64,000 bases of DNA from Streptomyces sp. CNQ-509 (GCF_001011035.1 NZ_CP011492.1:5873001-5937000); one strand, 5' to 3'; positions 20,380-30,175 are shown, numbered from the stretch's first letter. Numbers and translations are program-made. The notes: generated by a model from the sequence alone, not told the origin.

Positions 20380-22614
20380 GTGTCCGGTCTCGCCCGGTGG
20401 TGTCTCCGCCGCCGCCTGCTCGTCGTCCTGCTCTGGCTCGCCGCCTTCGCCGGGACCGCCGTCGCGGCGGCCCTGCTGGGGCCGGCGTACTCGAACGACT
20501 ACGACGTCCCGGGCACCGAGTCCGGGCGGGTGCAGGTGCTCATGGCCGAGGCGTTCCCCGGCATGGACGGCGTCGCGGACTCCGTCGTCTGGCACGACGA
20601 CGGCGGGGTCGGCGACGCGCAGACCAGGGAGCGGGTGGACGCGGCGCTGACGGAGATCGCCGGGCTGCCGGGGGTCTCGGAGGTGAGCGGCCCCTACGGC
20701 TCGTACGCCGCCGGCGAGGCGGGGGCCGCCACCGGGAACGGCGCCGGCGACGGCGGGGCGGTGAGCGCCGACGGGCGCACGGCGTACGCCACCGTCACCT
20801 ACGACGGGGCCGTGGACGACCTGGCGACCGGAGACGTCCGCAAGGTCGTGGACGCCGCGGAGACGGCGGCGGGCGACGGTCTGGAGGTCGCCGTGGGCGG
20901 CCCCGGGGCCGGGCTGCTCCAGGCGCCGTCCGTGCACTACGGCGAGGCCGTCGGGGTGGTCGTCGCGGCGGTCGTGCTCTTCGTCGCGTTCGGCTCGCTC
21001 GCCGCGATGGCGCTGCCGATCGCGACCGCGCTCGTCGGCGTCGGCACGGCGTACTGGTGCGTCACGCTCCTCGGCCACGCCATGGCCGTCGCCGACTTCG
21101 CCCCCATGCTCGGCATGCTCGTGGGCCTCGGCGTCGGCATCGACTACGCCCTGTTCATCGTCACCAGACACCGCCGCGGGCTGCGCGAGGGGCTGCCCGT
21201 GGGCCAGGCCGCGCAGCGCGCCGTGGCCACGGCCGGGCGGGCCGTGGTCTTCGCGGGCGTCACCGTGTGCATCGCGCTGCTCGGCATGCTCGTGCTGCGG
21301 CTGAACTTCCTCACCGGCGTCGCCGTCGCCGCCTCGCTGACCGTGGTGCTCACCGTCGCCGCCTCGATCACGCTGCTGCCGGCGCTGCTCGGCGTCATCG
21401 GGATGAAGGCCCTCAGCCGCCGCGAGCGGCGGGCGCTCGTCGAGCACGGCCCGCGGCCCGACGTCCCGCGCGGGCTCGCCGCCCGCTGGGCCGGTCTCGT
21501 GCAGCGCCGGCCGCGGCTGCTGGGCGCGCTCGCGCTGGTGCTCATGGGCGTCCTCGCGCTGCCCGTCGCCGCGCTCCACCTGGGCAGCTCCGACCAGGGC
21601 AACCATCCCGCGAGCGCCACCACCAGGCAGGCGTACGACATGATGGCCGGGGGCTTCGGCCCGGGCAGCAACGGCCCGCTCACGCTCGTCGCCCACCTCG
21701 ACGGTGCGGGCGACCGGGTCGCCTTCGACTCGCTGCCCGAGACGCTGCGCGGCACCCCGGGCGTCGCCGACGCCACCGCCGCGGTGCACGGCAAGGGCGG
21801 CGGCACCGGGCTGATCACCGTCACCCCGGAGACCGCGCCGCAGGACGAGGCGACGTCGGACCTGGTGGACCGGCTGCGCTCGGACGTGCTGCCGGAGGCC
21901 GCGGACGGCACGTCGATGCAGGTGCACGTGGGCGGCATCACGGCGGGGCAGGACGACTTCGCCGAGGTGATCGTCGACAAGCTGCCGCTCTTCGGCGGCG
22001 TCGTGATCGCGCTGGGCTGCCTGCTGCTGCTGGTGGCGTTCCGCAGCGTGGGCGTACCGCTGAAGGCCGCGCTGATGAACGTGCTGGCCGTGACGGCGTC
22101 CTTCGGGGTGGTGGTGGCGGTCTTCCAGTGGGGCTGGGGTGCCGGGCTGCTGGGGCTGGGCGCCACCGGGCCGATCGAGCCGTTCCTGCCGGTGATCATG
22201 ATCTCGGTGCTCTTCGGGCTCTCGATGGACTACCAGGTCTTCCTGGTCAGCAGGATGTACGAGGAGTGGCGGGCGACCCGCGACAACCGGCGGGCGGTGC
22301 GGGTCGGGCTCGCCGAGACCGGCCGGGTCATCAACTGCGCGGCGCTCATCATGATCGCGGTCTTCTCGGCGTTCGCGCTGGGCGGGGACCGGATCATCGC
22401 GATGTTCGGGGTGGCGCTGGCCGCGGCGGTGGCGCTGGACGCCTTCGTGCTGCGCACGCTGCTGGTGCCGGCGCTGATGCACCTGCTGGGCCGGGCCAAC
22501 TGGTGGCTGCCCGGCTGGCTGGAGAAGCGGCTGCCGCACATCGGCGTCGAGGGGCCGGGGGAGCCGGCGGCGGCCGAGCACATCCGGCTGCCGGAGGAGA
22601 CGGCGGTGCGTTAA
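20380..22614 (+). CDS. MMPL-family (RND superfamily) membrane transporter
   Basis: This 744-residue protein has two repeated halves, each with one helix, a large extracytoplasmic loop and about five more helices. It starts SGLARWCLRRRLLVVLLWLAAF and shows the MMPL blocks GLGVGIDYALFIVTRHR (first half, with the conserved Asp-Tyr pair) and LFGLSMDYQVFLVSRMYEEW (second half). Actinobacterial MMPL proteins export lipids, drugs or other hydrophobic compounds using proton force. AGGGAG precedes GTG 20380. The downstream neighbour is another membrane protein, and the LAL regulators follow, but no direct link can be proven. Confidence 0.92.
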   Translation: MSGLARWCLRRRLLVVLLWLAAFAGTAVAAALLGPAYSNDYDVPGTESGRVQVLMAEAFPGMDGVADSVVWHDDGGVGDAQTRERVDAALTEIAGLPGVSEVSGPYGSYAAGEAGAATGNGAGDGGAVSADGRTAYATVTYDGAVDDLATGDVRKVVDAAETAAGDGLEVAVGGPGAGLLQAPSVHYGEAVGVVVAAVVLFVAFGSLAAMALPIATALVGVGTAYWCVTLLGHAMAVADFAPMLGMLVGLGVGIDYALFIVTRHRRGLREGLPVGQAAQRAVATAGRAVVFAGVTVCIALLGMLVLRLNFLTGVAVAASLTVVLTVAASITLLPALLGVIGMKALSRRERRALVEHGPRPDVPRGLAARWAGLVQRRPRLLGALALVLMGVLALPVAALHLGSSDQGNHPASATTRQAYDMMAGGFGPGSNGPLTLVAHLDGAGDRVAFDSLPETLRGTPGVADATAAVHGKGGGTGLITVTPETAPQDEATSDLVDRLRSDVLPEAADGTSMQVHVGGITAGQDDFAEVIVDKLPLFGGVVIALGCLLLLVAFRSVGVPLKAALMNVLAVTASFGVVVAVFQWGWGAGLLGLGATGPIEPFLPVIMISVLFGLSMDYQVFLVSRMYEEWRATRDNRRAVRVGLAETGRVINCAALIMIAVFSAFALGGDRIIAMFGVALAAAVALDAFVLRTLLVPALMHLLGRANWWLPGWLEKRLPHIGVEGPGEPAAAEHIRLPEETAVR

Positions 22615-22636
22615 TACTCCTCTCAGACGGGCCGCC

Positions 22637-22642
22637 TACGGT
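22637..22642 (+). promoter_or_regulatory. Candidate -10 box, leaderless layout
   Basis: TACGGT is followed by 7 nt and ATG 22650, and no ribosome site is visible. Confidence 0.5.
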
Positions 22643-22649
22643 GCCCGGC

Positions 22650-23285
22650 ATGATTGCACTATCGAAGACCGACCGGGCGGCCGGCGCCGCCGGGACCGAC
22701 GCCGCGGACGCCACGGGGGTCGCCGGCACCGCGAAGACCGCGGACGCGCCGGCTGCCGACGAGGCCGCGTACGGCGACACGGAGACCGGCGACACGGCGG
22801 AGGCCGACGGGGCCGATGAGACCGGCGGGGCCGGGAAGGGCCCCGACGGCGACGAGCCCGGTGAGCTGCTCCCCGCCGCCCGCGCCTCCACCGGCGTCGC
22901 CGCCGGCGCCGCGGCCATCGTGGGCGCCGCCCTGGGCCTCGCCTCGCTCACCGGCACCTGGCTGGCCGACCTCGTCTCCGCCCGCCGGGAGCTGACCGGC
23001 CAGCTCGAGTCCGCCAACGGCACCGCCGCCGAGCAGATCTCCGCCGCGTACGGCACCCCCTGGCACACCATCGCCCTCTTCAACGGCCTCACCGCGGTCG
23101 TCGCCCTGATCGTGTCGGCGGCGGTGCTCGTCCGCCCGGCGTTCGGCGACAGCGGCCCGCGGCCCGTGGTGTGGGTACGGGCCGTGGCCGTCGCGGGGGT
23201 GGTGCTGGGCGCGCTCGGGCTGGTGATCGCGGCCGTCATGCGCTTCGACGTCTTCGCCGGCCTGCCCACCGTGCCCGGCCAGTGA
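22650..23285 (+). CDS. Hypothetical membrane protein with acidic N-terminal tail
   Basis: This 211-residue protein has about 75 low-complexity residues rich in Ala, Asp, Glu, Gly and Thr, then three predicted membrane helices: RASTGVAAGAAAIVGAALGL, TIALFNGLTAVVALIVSAAV and AVAVAGVVLGALGLVIAAVM. A short extracytoplasmic region with STGTW-like and AYGTPWH sequence lies between the first two. No enzyme motif is seen. The start is fixed by the TACGGT box 7 nt upstream of ATG 22650. It sits between the MMPL gene and the first LAL regulator, all on one strand. Function is unknown. Confidence 0.7.
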   Translation: MIALSKTDRAAGAAGTDAADATGVAGTAKTADAPAADEAAYGDTETGDTAEADGADETGGAGKGPDGDEPGELLPAARASTGVAAGAAAIVGAALGLASLTGTWLADLVSARRELTGQLESANGTAAEQISAAYGTPWHTIALFNGLTAVVALIVSAAVLVRPAFGDSGPRPVVWVRAVAVAGVVLGALGLVIAAVMRFDVFAGLPTVPGQ

Positions 23286-23314
23286 GAAAACCGATTCCAC
23301 GCTGTCAGTGCAGC

Positions 23315-23325
23315 GTGCGATGCTC
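23315..23325 (+). promoter_or_regulatory. Candidate extended -10 for LAL regulator A
   Basis: GTGCGATGCTC is identical to the sequences ahead of LAL regulators B and D. The hexamer GATGCT is followed by exactly 7 nt and GTG 23332, giving a leaderless layout. Confidence 0.55.
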
Positions 23326-23331
23326 GACAGC

Positions 23332-26300
23332 GTGCAGAGCCGAACGATCAGCCCGGTGTTCGCAGGCCGTCATGACGAGTTGAAGACCCTCGACGCCGCG
23401 CTCGCCCGCGCCGCGCTCGGCGAGCCGCAGGTGCTGCTCGTGGGGGGCGAGGCAGGCGTGGGCAAGAGCCGGCTGCTGGACGAGTTCCTGGAGGCGGCGC
23501 AGGGCGCCGGCGCGGTCACCGCGGTCGGCGGCTGTCTGGAGCTGGGCGCGGACGGCCTGCCCTTCGCGCCGTTCGCCACGGCGCTGCGCATGCTGCACCG
23601 CAAGGTCGGCGCCGAGCTGACGGAGCTGGCCGCGGGCCAGGAGCCGGTGCTCGCCCGGCTCCTGCCCGACCTGGGCCCGGTCACCGAGGAGCCGCACGGC
23701 CAGGACAGCCGGGCCCGGCTCTTCGAGCTGACCGTCGGCCTGCTGGAGCGGCTGGCCGCGGGGCGCACCGTGGTGCTGGCCCTGGAGGACCTGCACTGGG
23801 CGGACCGCTCCACCCGCGAGCTGCTCGGCTATCTCGTCCGCTCGGTCCAGGGCGCCCGCCTCGTGGTCCTCATGACGTACCGCTCGGACGACGTCCACAG
23901 GCGCCATCCGCTGCGTCCCTTCCTCGCCGAGCTGGACCGGCTGCGCTCCGTGCAGCGGCTGGAGCTGGCCCGGCTCAGCGAGGACGAGGTGCGCAGCCAG
24001 CTCGCCGGCATCCGCGGCGTCGCCGAGCCCGAGCGCGAGCTGACCGCCGAGGTGTACGCGCGCAGCGAGGGCATCCCCTTCTTCGTCGAGGAGCTGGCCC
24101 TCAGCGAGGACGCGGGCCGCCTCAGCGACTCCCTCCGGGATCTGCTGCTGGTACGGGTCGAGGCGCTGCCCGAGGGCGCCCAGCGCGTGGTGCGCCTCGC
24201 CGCGCGGAACACGCGCGTCCCGCACGCGCTGCTCGCCGTCGTCTCCGGACTCACCGAGGACGAGCTGATCGAGGGCCTCCGCGCCGCCGTCGGGGCGAAC
24301 GTGCTGGTGCCCGACGAGGAGGGCGAGGCGTACCGCTTCCGGCACGCGCTGCTGCGCGAGGCCGTGCTCGACGACCTCCTGCCCGGCGAGCGCACCCGCC
24401 TCAGCAGGCGGTACGCGGAGGCCCTGGAGGCCGACCCCGGGCTGGTCGCGGCGGAGGAGCGGGCGACCCGCCTGGCGAGCTACTGGTACTACGCGCGCGA
24501 TGCCGCCAAGGCCCTGCCCGCCGTGCTCCACGCCGCCCTGGAGACCCGCGCCCGGCACGCCTACGCCGAGCAGCTCAAGCTGCTGGAGCGGGCGCTGGAG
24601 CTGTGGGACGAGGTGTCGCCCGAGGAGCGCCGCGGGCTGCCTTCGCAGGGCGGCCTGGAGTCGTATCCGCCGTGCGGCTGCGGGGACCGGCCGGAGGAGA
24701 TCGAGCTGCACCTGGTCGACCTGCTGGCGCACGCCGCGTTCGCGGCCCGGCTCGACCACCAGTGGGAGGCGGCGCTGAAGTTCGTGAAGAAGGCGCTCAA
24801 GGTCGTCGACGAGACGCAGGACCCGCTGCGCGCCGCCTGGTTCTGGCTGGAGCGCTCCAAGCTCATCGCGCTCGCCGGCCGCGGCGACGGCCGCGCGGAG
24901 CTGACCCGGGCGCACGAGCTGGTGCACGACCTGCCGGCCTCGGCCACCCACGCCGACGTGCTCGCGCAGGTGGCGATGTGGGAGCTGCTGCACGCCTCCG
25001 ACCTGGACAGCATGGCGCTCGCCGAGCGCGCCGTCGAGCTGGCCAGGCAGGCGGGCGCCGGGGACGTCGAGCTGGGCGCGCGGATCACGCTGTGTACGCT
25101 GCGCTCGGCCAAGGGCGACTCCGACGCCTGGATCGCCGAGTTGTACGAGATACGGGACCTGGCCCGGCAGCGCGGCGCCCATCGCCAGATGGGCCGCGCG
25201 TGTATCAACCTCTGCGACGCGCTGGAGAAGGCCGGCCGGTCCGCGGAGGCGGTCGAGGCGGGCCTCGCCGGCATGAAGGACATGTACGGCCGCGGGCTGT
25301 ACGACGCCGCGGCCTTCGCCGCGCTCAACGTGGTGGAGTCGCTGACCTCGCTGGGCGAGTGGGACCGCGCCGAGCAGATGCGCCAGGAGTGGAAGCGGCA
25401 CGCGGCCGGGTCCCGCACCGGCGCGTCGGTGGCGCTGCGGCGGGCCCAGCTCGCGCTGCTGCGCGGGGAGTTCGAGCTGGTGCCGGAGCTGATCGCCGCG
25501 GCCCGCAGGTACCGGGGGCGCAACGACGGCGAGCCGCAGTACGAACTGCCGTTCGCCGCGGTGGAGATGAGCGCCCTGTGGACGCTGGGCCAGGCGCCGG
25601 AGGCGCTGGACCTGCTGGAGCGGCACCTGGCGCTGCTGCCGCTCTCCGGCCAGGAGGCGTACGTCTGGCAGCTCCTGGTCGCCGGCGCCCGGCTGGCGGG
25701 GGATGTCGCCGGGGTGCCGGGCGTGCCGGAGGCGCGGCGGGCGGAGATCGTGGCGCGGCTGGCGGACGCGGCGGCAGTCCTGCCGGCCGAGGGGCCGCCC
25801 TGGACGCCGTCGTCCCGCCTCTTCGCGGCGGAACTGGCCCGCGCCCGGGGGCTCGCCGACCCCGCCGTCTGGGCGGCGGCCGCCGCGGCGTACGAGCCGC
25901 TGGGCCACCCGCACACGCTGGCGCACATCGCGTACCGCCGGGCGGAGGCGCTGCTCGCCGGCGCCGCGGGCGGCGGCGCGGCGGCCCGCGACATCGCGGC
26001 CCCGCTGCTGGCCGAGGCGCACGCGACGGCGGTCCGCCTCGGCGCGGCCCCGCTCCGCGAGTCCGTGGAACACCTCGCGGGCCGCGCCCGCGTCCCCCTC
26101 GGCCGGGCGTCCCGTCCGCCGGCGGACCCGGTGGAGTCGCTGGGCCTCACGGCCCGCGAGACGGACGTGCTGCGGCGGGTGGCGGTGGGTCGGAGCAACC
26201 GCGAGATAGCGGAAGAGCTGTTCATCGCGCCGAAGACGGCGAGTGTGCACGTGTCGAACCTGATGGCGAAGCTGGGTGTGTCGAACCGGGGCGAGGCGGC

Positions 26301-26337
26301 CGCGATGGCCCACCGCCTGCGCCTCTTCGAGGACTGA
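23332..26337 (+). CDS. LAL-type LuxR regulator A (MalT-like ATPase plus C-terminal HTH)
   Basis: The 1001-residue protein has the LAL layout. The N-terminal ATPase carries Walker A GEAGVGKS (39-46) and Walker B VVLALEDLHWAD (about 146-157); the centre is a long TPR-like helical region; the C-terminus is a LuxR DNA-binding domain (LTARETDVLRRVAVGRSNREIAEELF, then KTASVHVSNLMAKLGV, about 939-1000). Such proteins sense a ligand through ATP- and oligomer-dependent switching and activate transcription. GTG 23332 is chosen over ATG 23308 because it aligns exactly with regulators B and C (SPV at 7-9, GR at 12-13). A CGC motif in YPPCGCGD near residue 445 has a counterpart in regulator B only. The target genes are unknown. 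Confidence 0.92.
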   Translation: MQSRTISPVFAGRHDELKTLDAALARAALGEPQVLLVGGEAGVGKSRLLDEFLEAAQGAGAVTAVGGCLELGADGLPFAPFATALRMLHRKVGAELTELAAGQEPVLARLLPDLGPVTEEPHGQDSRARLFELTVGLLERLAAGRTVVLALEDLHWADRSTRELLGYLVRSVQGARLVVLMTYRSDDVHRRHPLRPFLAELDRLRSVQRLELARLSEDEVRSQLAGIRGVAEPERELTAEVYARSEGIPFFVEELALSEDAGRLSDSLRDLLLVRVEALPEGAQRVVRLAARNTRVPHALLAVVSGLTEDELIEGLRAAVGANVLVPDEEGEAYRFRHALLREAVLDDLLPGERTRLSRRYAEALEADPGLVAAEERATRLASYWYYARDAAKALPAVLHAALETRARHAYAEQLKLLERALELWDEVSPEERRGLPSQGGLESYPPCGCGDRPEEIELHLVDLLAHAAFAARLDHQWEAALKFVKKALKVVDETQDPLRAAWFWLERSKLIALAGRGDGRAELTRAHELVHDLPASATHADVLAQVAMWELLHASDLDSMALAERAVELARQAGAGDVELGARITLCTLRSAKGDSDAWIAELYEIRDLARQRGAHRQMGRACINLCDALEKAGRSAEAVEAGLAGMKDMYGRGLYDAAAFAALNVVESLTSLGEWDRAEQMRQEWKRHAAGSRTGASVALRRAQLALLRGEFELVPELIAAARRYRGRNDGEPQYELPFAAVEMSALWTLGQAPEALDLLERHLALLPLSGQEAYVWQLLVAGARLAGDVAGVPGVPEARRAEIVARLADAAAVLPAEGPPWTPSSRLFAAELARARGLADPAVWAAAAAAYEPLGHPHTLAHIAYRRAEALLAGAAGGGAAARDIAAPLLAEAHATAVRLGAAPLRESVEHLAGRARVPLGRASRPPADPVESLGLTARETDVLRRVAVGRSNREIAEELFIAPKTASVHVSNLMAKLGVSNRGEAAAMAHRLRLFED

Positions 26338-26474
26338 GCCCGCGGCTTTCCTGATTCGGGTCACGCGTGGCCGGCCGGGACTGCCGGACTCGTACCGTGA
26401 CGGGGGCCTCCGGGCGGTACAGGATGGCGGTCCGCGTCGAACGGGCGCGGCCGTCCGCGGAGAGGCCCGCGACC

Positions 26475-26822
26475 ATGCCCGCCGAGCCGTCAGAGTCCGG
26501 AGACAGACCGGCGCCCCACACCCCGGCGGGGCCGCCCGCGTTACCCCGGACGCGGCTGCGCGTCCTCGCCGTCTTCCTCTCCTTCGGCCTGCTCCTGGGC
26601 GTGTTCCGCGTCGCGAGCGGCGACATCTGGGCCGGCATCGGCTTCCACGTCGCCTACCAGGCCGCCGCCCAGCTCTTCGTCGGCGAGGGCGCGGTCTTCG
26701 AGGTGTCGGGGGAGGGCGTGTTCGGCGTGCTCGCGCTCGGCGGCCCGCCGTTCCTCGCCGCCTGGGCGTATCTGGCCGGGCGGCACCGCGCCGCGCTCGA
26801 CGGGTCCGCCACCGCGCCATAG
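26475..26822 (+). pseudogene. Remnant of a CPBP-type intramembrane protease
   Basis: The 115-residue product starts at ATG 26475 with GGAGAGG 9 nt upstream. After a disordered Pro-rich start it shows VLAVFLSFGLLLGVFRVASG and DIWAGIGFHVAYQAAAQLF, matching the third conserved block of CPBP/CAAX proteases (two helices ending in G-x-x-x-H). The earlier blocks with the catalytic EExxxR and FxxxH are missing, and full members are usually over 200 residues. It is therefore most likely a decayed or truncated gene, or a small membrane protein derived from one. It is convergent with LAL regulator B, 34 bases away. Confidence 0.55.
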
Positions 26823-26856
26823 CGCCGGCCGCCGCCCGGGGGCGTACGGCCGGGTG

Positions 26857-29800
26857 TCAGGCGCTCTCGAAGAGGCGCATCCGGTGCGCCACCGCCGCGG
26901 CCTCACCGCGGTTGGACACGCCGAGCTTCGCCATCAGGTTGGACACGTGCACGCTCGCCGTCTTCGGCGAGATGAACAGCTCCTCGGCGATCTGCCTGTT
27001 GCTCCGCCCCGCCGTGACCAGCCGCAGCACGTCCGTCTCCCGCGCCGTCAGCCCCAGCGCCTCCGCCGGATCGGCGGGCGCCGGTGCCTGCGCCGCCGCA
27101 TCGCCGGGAGCCGCGAGCGGGATCCGCGCGCGCGCCGCCAACTGCTCGACGCCGTCGCGCAGCGGCGCCGCGCCCAGCGCCTCCGCCGCCGCGTGCGCCT
27201 GCCCGAGCAGCCGCGCCGCCCGCTCCCGTACAGGCACGGCCGCGCCGCCCGCGAGCAGCGCCTCCGCCCACCGGTAGCGCACCCAGCCCAGCTCGTGCGG
27301 CCGCTCCAGCGGCTCCAGCGCCGACGCCGCCGCCTCCCACAGGGCCACCTCGGAGCCGCCCCGCGCCCGGGCCAGCTCCGCGACGAAATACCGCTGCCAC
27401 GCCACCCAGATCGGCGTCGGCGTGTCCAACTGCCCCGCCGCGCGCTCCAGCCGGTCCAGCAGCTCGTCGCGGCCCGCCGCCGTGCCCGGCAGCCCGCGCG
27501 CGTCGCCCTCGGCCGCCGCCGCGGAGACCAGGAGCTGCCAGAGATACGACTCGTGCCCCAGCTCCGGCAGCTTCACCAGCCCTTCGGCGAGCATCGCCCG
27601 CGCCTCGTCGTACCGCCCGCGCTCCATCAGGATCCGCGCCCCGATCTGCACCATGCGGTACGAGCCCTGCGGCTCCGCCCGGCTCGCGCCCGCGTCCTCG
27701 CGCGCCTCGGCGAGTAGTTCCCCGGCCCGGTCCACGTCCCCGCGGTAGAGCGCGAGCCAGGCAGCGGCGAGCCCTGCGAACGCGCGGGTACGGGCCTGGG
27801 CCCCGTACGACCGCAGCCGGGCCAGGTCCTGCTCGGCGGCGTCCCACTCGCCGACGGAGATCATCGCGTCGACCATGTTGCACCCGATGAAGGCGATCGA
27901 ATCGCGCAGTCCCTGCTTCCTGGCCGCCGCGAGACCGCCGCGCGCCGCCTCAATGGCGTCGCGGGACCTGCCGGTCATCTCCAGCACGGACGCGAGGTTG
28001 TTGTGCGCCCGGCCGATGACGGTCGGGGCCCCGCTGCGGTCAGCGGCGTCGCGCAGCTCGTACAGCTCGGCGATGCCGCGCTCGACGTCGGCGGCGTGGG
28101 TGCGGAGCGTGGCCAGCGTGATCCGCGCGTGCAGCTCGACCTCCGCGGCGCCGACCAGCCGGGCCTGCTCCACCGCGCTCTCCGCCAGTGGGATGCTCGC
28201 CGGATCGGGGCTGTGCAGCATCTTCCAGAGCGCGGCCGTCGCCAGCACGTCCGCCTTCACCGGCGACGGCGGCCGGTCCGCCACCAGCTCCTGCGCCTTG
28301 CCCAGCTCCGCCCAGCCGTCGGCGCCGCCGCTGTTCACGACCTGCCACTGCCGCTCCAGCCAGAACCACGCCGCCCGCTCCGGCTCCGCCTCCTCGTCGA
28401 GCAGCTCCAGCGCCCGGCGGGTGAGCGTGCGCGCCTGCTCGTGCGAGTCGTCGAGCCGGGCGGCGACGGCGGCCTCGGCGAGCAGGTCGACGAAGTGCAG
28501 GTGGGGCTGGTCGGCGCAGCGGCACAGCGGATACGACTCGGCGTAGCGCGCCGCGGGCAGCTCGCGCAACTGCTCCTCCGGCACCTCGTCCCACAGCTCG
28601 ACGGCCCGCCGCAGCAGGGCCAGTTGCTCGGCGAACGCGTGCCGCACCCCCGCCTCGTCGGCCGCCTTGAGCGCGGCGGGCAGCGCCCGGGCCGGGTCGC
28701 GGGCCGCGTACCAGTGGCTGGCCAGCCGGGCGGCGTGCTCCTCCGGGCGGACCAGCGAGGGGTCGGCCGCCAGCGCCTCCGCGTAGCGCCGGTGCAGCCG
28801 GGAACGCTCGCCGGGCAGCAGGTCGTCCCCGGTGGCCTCGCGGAGCAGCGCGTGCCGGAAGCGGTAGCTGTCGGCGCCGGGGCCGCCCGCCGCGGGCATC
28901 AGGATGCCGGCGTCGACCGCGGGCCGCAGTGCCTCGATCAGCTCCTCCTCGTCCTGCCCGGACACCGCGAGCAGCAGCCCGAACTCCACGGTCGAGCCGG
29001 CCTCCGCGGCGGTCCGCAGCACCCGCTGCGTCGCCTCCGGCAGCGCCTCGACCCGGACGAGCAGCAGGTCGCGCAGCGACTCCGACAGCGCGTCCGGCGA
29101 GCCGCCGCAGTCCAGCAGGGCGGTCAGCTCCTCGACGAAGAAGGGATTGCCGTCCGAGCGCTGGAAGATCGTGTCCACCAGGTGGGGCAGCGGCCCGGCG
29201 CCGCGGATCGCGGTGAGCTGGCCGATCACCTCCTGCCGGGAGAAGCGCGCCAGCTCCAGCCGCTGCACCGTGCGCAGCCGCTCCAGCTCGGCGAGGAAGG
29301 GGCGCAGCGGGTGGCGGCGGTGGATGTCGTCCGAGCGGTACGTGCCCAGCAGCACGACGCGGGCGCCCTGCAAGGACCGGATGAGGTAGCCGAAGAGCTC
29401 GCGGGTGGAGCGGTCCGACCAGTGCAGGTCCTCCAGCACCAGCACCACCGTCCGCTCGGCGGCCAGCTTCTCCAGCAGCCGGGCGGCGTGCTCGAAGAGC
29501 CGGGCCTTGGCCTCGACGTCGTGCCGGTCCCCGGGCTCCTCCCCGCCGCCGGCACCCGCCAGCTCGGGCAGCAGCCGGGCCAGCTCGGCCTCGCCGCCGC
29601 GGGCGGCCCGCACCAGCTCGTCGCCGAGCGCGCGGTGCAGCGCGCGCAGCGCGGTGGCGAACGGCGCGAACGGCAGCCCCTCGGCGCCCAGCTCCAGACA
29701 GCCGCCGACGGCCACCACCGCGCCGGCCCGCTCGGCGCGGCCGGCGAACTCCTCCACCAGCCGGGTCTTGCCCACCCCGGCCTCGCCGCCGACCAGCAGG

Positions 29801-29901
29801 GCCTGCGGCGTGCCGGCACCGGCCCGCTCCAGGGCGGCGCCGAGGGAGCGCAGCTCGTCGGCCCGGCCGACGAGCACGGGGCTCACGCACGAGATCGTCA
29901 C
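26857..29901 (-). CDS. LAL-type LuxR regulator B
   Basis: The 1014-residue protein starts at GTG 29901 rather than ATG 29913. The GTG gives an N-terminus in perfect register with regulators A and C and lies 7 nt after a GATGCT box. Walker A is GEAGVGKT (39-46), Walker B is VLVLEDLHWSD, and the LuxR HTH (LTARETDVLRLVTAGRSNRQIAEELF, then KTASVHVSNLMAKLGV) is at the extreme C-terminus. A CRC-type Cys pair (YPLCRCADQ) echoes regulator A. Upstream on the same strand lies a 51-residue basic protein gene, separated by 274 bases that include a strong hairpin, so B probably has its own transcript. Its role as a transcriptional activator is inferred from the family. Confidence 0.92.
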   Translation of the reverse strand: MTISCVSPVLVGRADELRSLGAALERAGAGTPQALLVGGEAGVGKTRLVEEFAGRAERAGAVVAVGGCLELGAEGLPFAPFATALRALHRALGDELVRAARGGEAELARLLPELAGAGGGEEPGDRHDVEAKARLFEHAARLLEKLAAERTVVLVLEDLHWSDRSTRELFGYLIRSLQGARVVLLGTYRSDDIHRRHPLRPFLAELERLRTVQRLELARFSRQEVIGQLTAIRGAGPLPHLVDTIFQRSDGNPFFVEELTALLDCGGSPDALSESLRDLLLVRVEALPEATQRVLRTAAEAGSTVEFGLLLAVSGQDEEELIEALRPAVDAGILMPAAGGPGADSYRFRHALLREATGDDLLPGERSRLHRRYAEALAADPSLVRPEEHAARLASHWYAARDPARALPAALKAADEAGVRHAFAEQLALLRRAVELWDEVPEEQLRELPAARYAESYPLCRCADQPHLHFVDLLAEAAVAARLDDSHEQARTLTRRALELLDEEAEPERAAWFWLERQWQVVNSGGADGWAELGKAQELVADRPPSPVKADVLATAALWKMLHSPDPASIPLAESAVEQARLVGAAEVELHARITLATLRTHAADVERGIAELYELRDAADRSGAPTVIGRAHNNLASVLEMTGRSRDAIEAARGGLAAARKQGLRDSIAFIGCNMVDAMISVGEWDAAEQDLARLRSYGAQARTRAFAGLAAAWLALYRGDVDRAGELLAEAREDAGASRAEPQGSYRMVQIGARILMERGRYDEARAMLAEGLVKLPELGHESYLWQLLVSAAAAEGDARGLPGTAAGRDELLDRLERAAGQLDTPTPIWVAWQRYFVAELARARGGSEVALWEAAASALEPLERPHELGWVRYRWAEALLAGGAAVPVRERAARLLGQAHAAAEALGAAPLRDGVEQLAARARIPLAAPGDAAAQAPAPADPAEALGLTARETDVLRLVTAGRSNRQIAEELFISPKTASVHVSNLMAKLGVSNRGEAAAVAHRMRLFESA

Positions 29902-29907
29902 AGTGGA

Positions 29908-29918
29908 GAGCATCGCAC
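29908..29918 (-). promoter_or_regulatory. Candidate extended -10 for LAL regulator B
   Basis: On the minus strand this reads GTGCGATGCTC, identical to the boxes of LAL A and D, and is followed by 7 nt and the GTG start at 29901. Confidence 0.55.
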
Positions 29919-29975
29919 AGCCTTACGACACGGCGGCAGCGCGGCGAAGCCGCGAGGGAGGGACCGCGGACGACG

Positions 29976-30011
29976 AGAGCGCCCGGCCCGCGATGCGCGG
30001 GTGGGCGCTCT
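29976..30011 (-). terminator. Two-part hairpin between small gene 1 and LAL regulator B
   Basis: AGAGCGCCC (29976-29984) pairs with GGGCGCTCT (30003-30011), and inside it CCCGCG (29987-29992) pairs with CGCGGG (29996-30001). It lies between the two genes and could end the small-gene transcript. No T tract is present. Confidence 0.55.
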
Positions 30012-30175
30012 GTGGTCCGGTCCGGGCGAGCGGGGCCAGGGCCGGTCTTCGGTGGGGGCGGCGGCCGCTGTCCGGCGGGGCAGCGGCCGGCCGCCCGGGG
30101 TCCTCGGGTCCCGCGGCGGGGCCCCGTCTCCCCGCGGCCCGGACCGTACGGCGATCCGCCGCACCGTACGGCACG

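Noticed and set aside
23308..23331. ATG start for LAL regulator A (and the matching ATG of regulators B and D)
   Set aside because: The ATG in B and D is part of the GATGCT box itself, and GTG starts give exact alignment of regulators A, B and C from the first residue.
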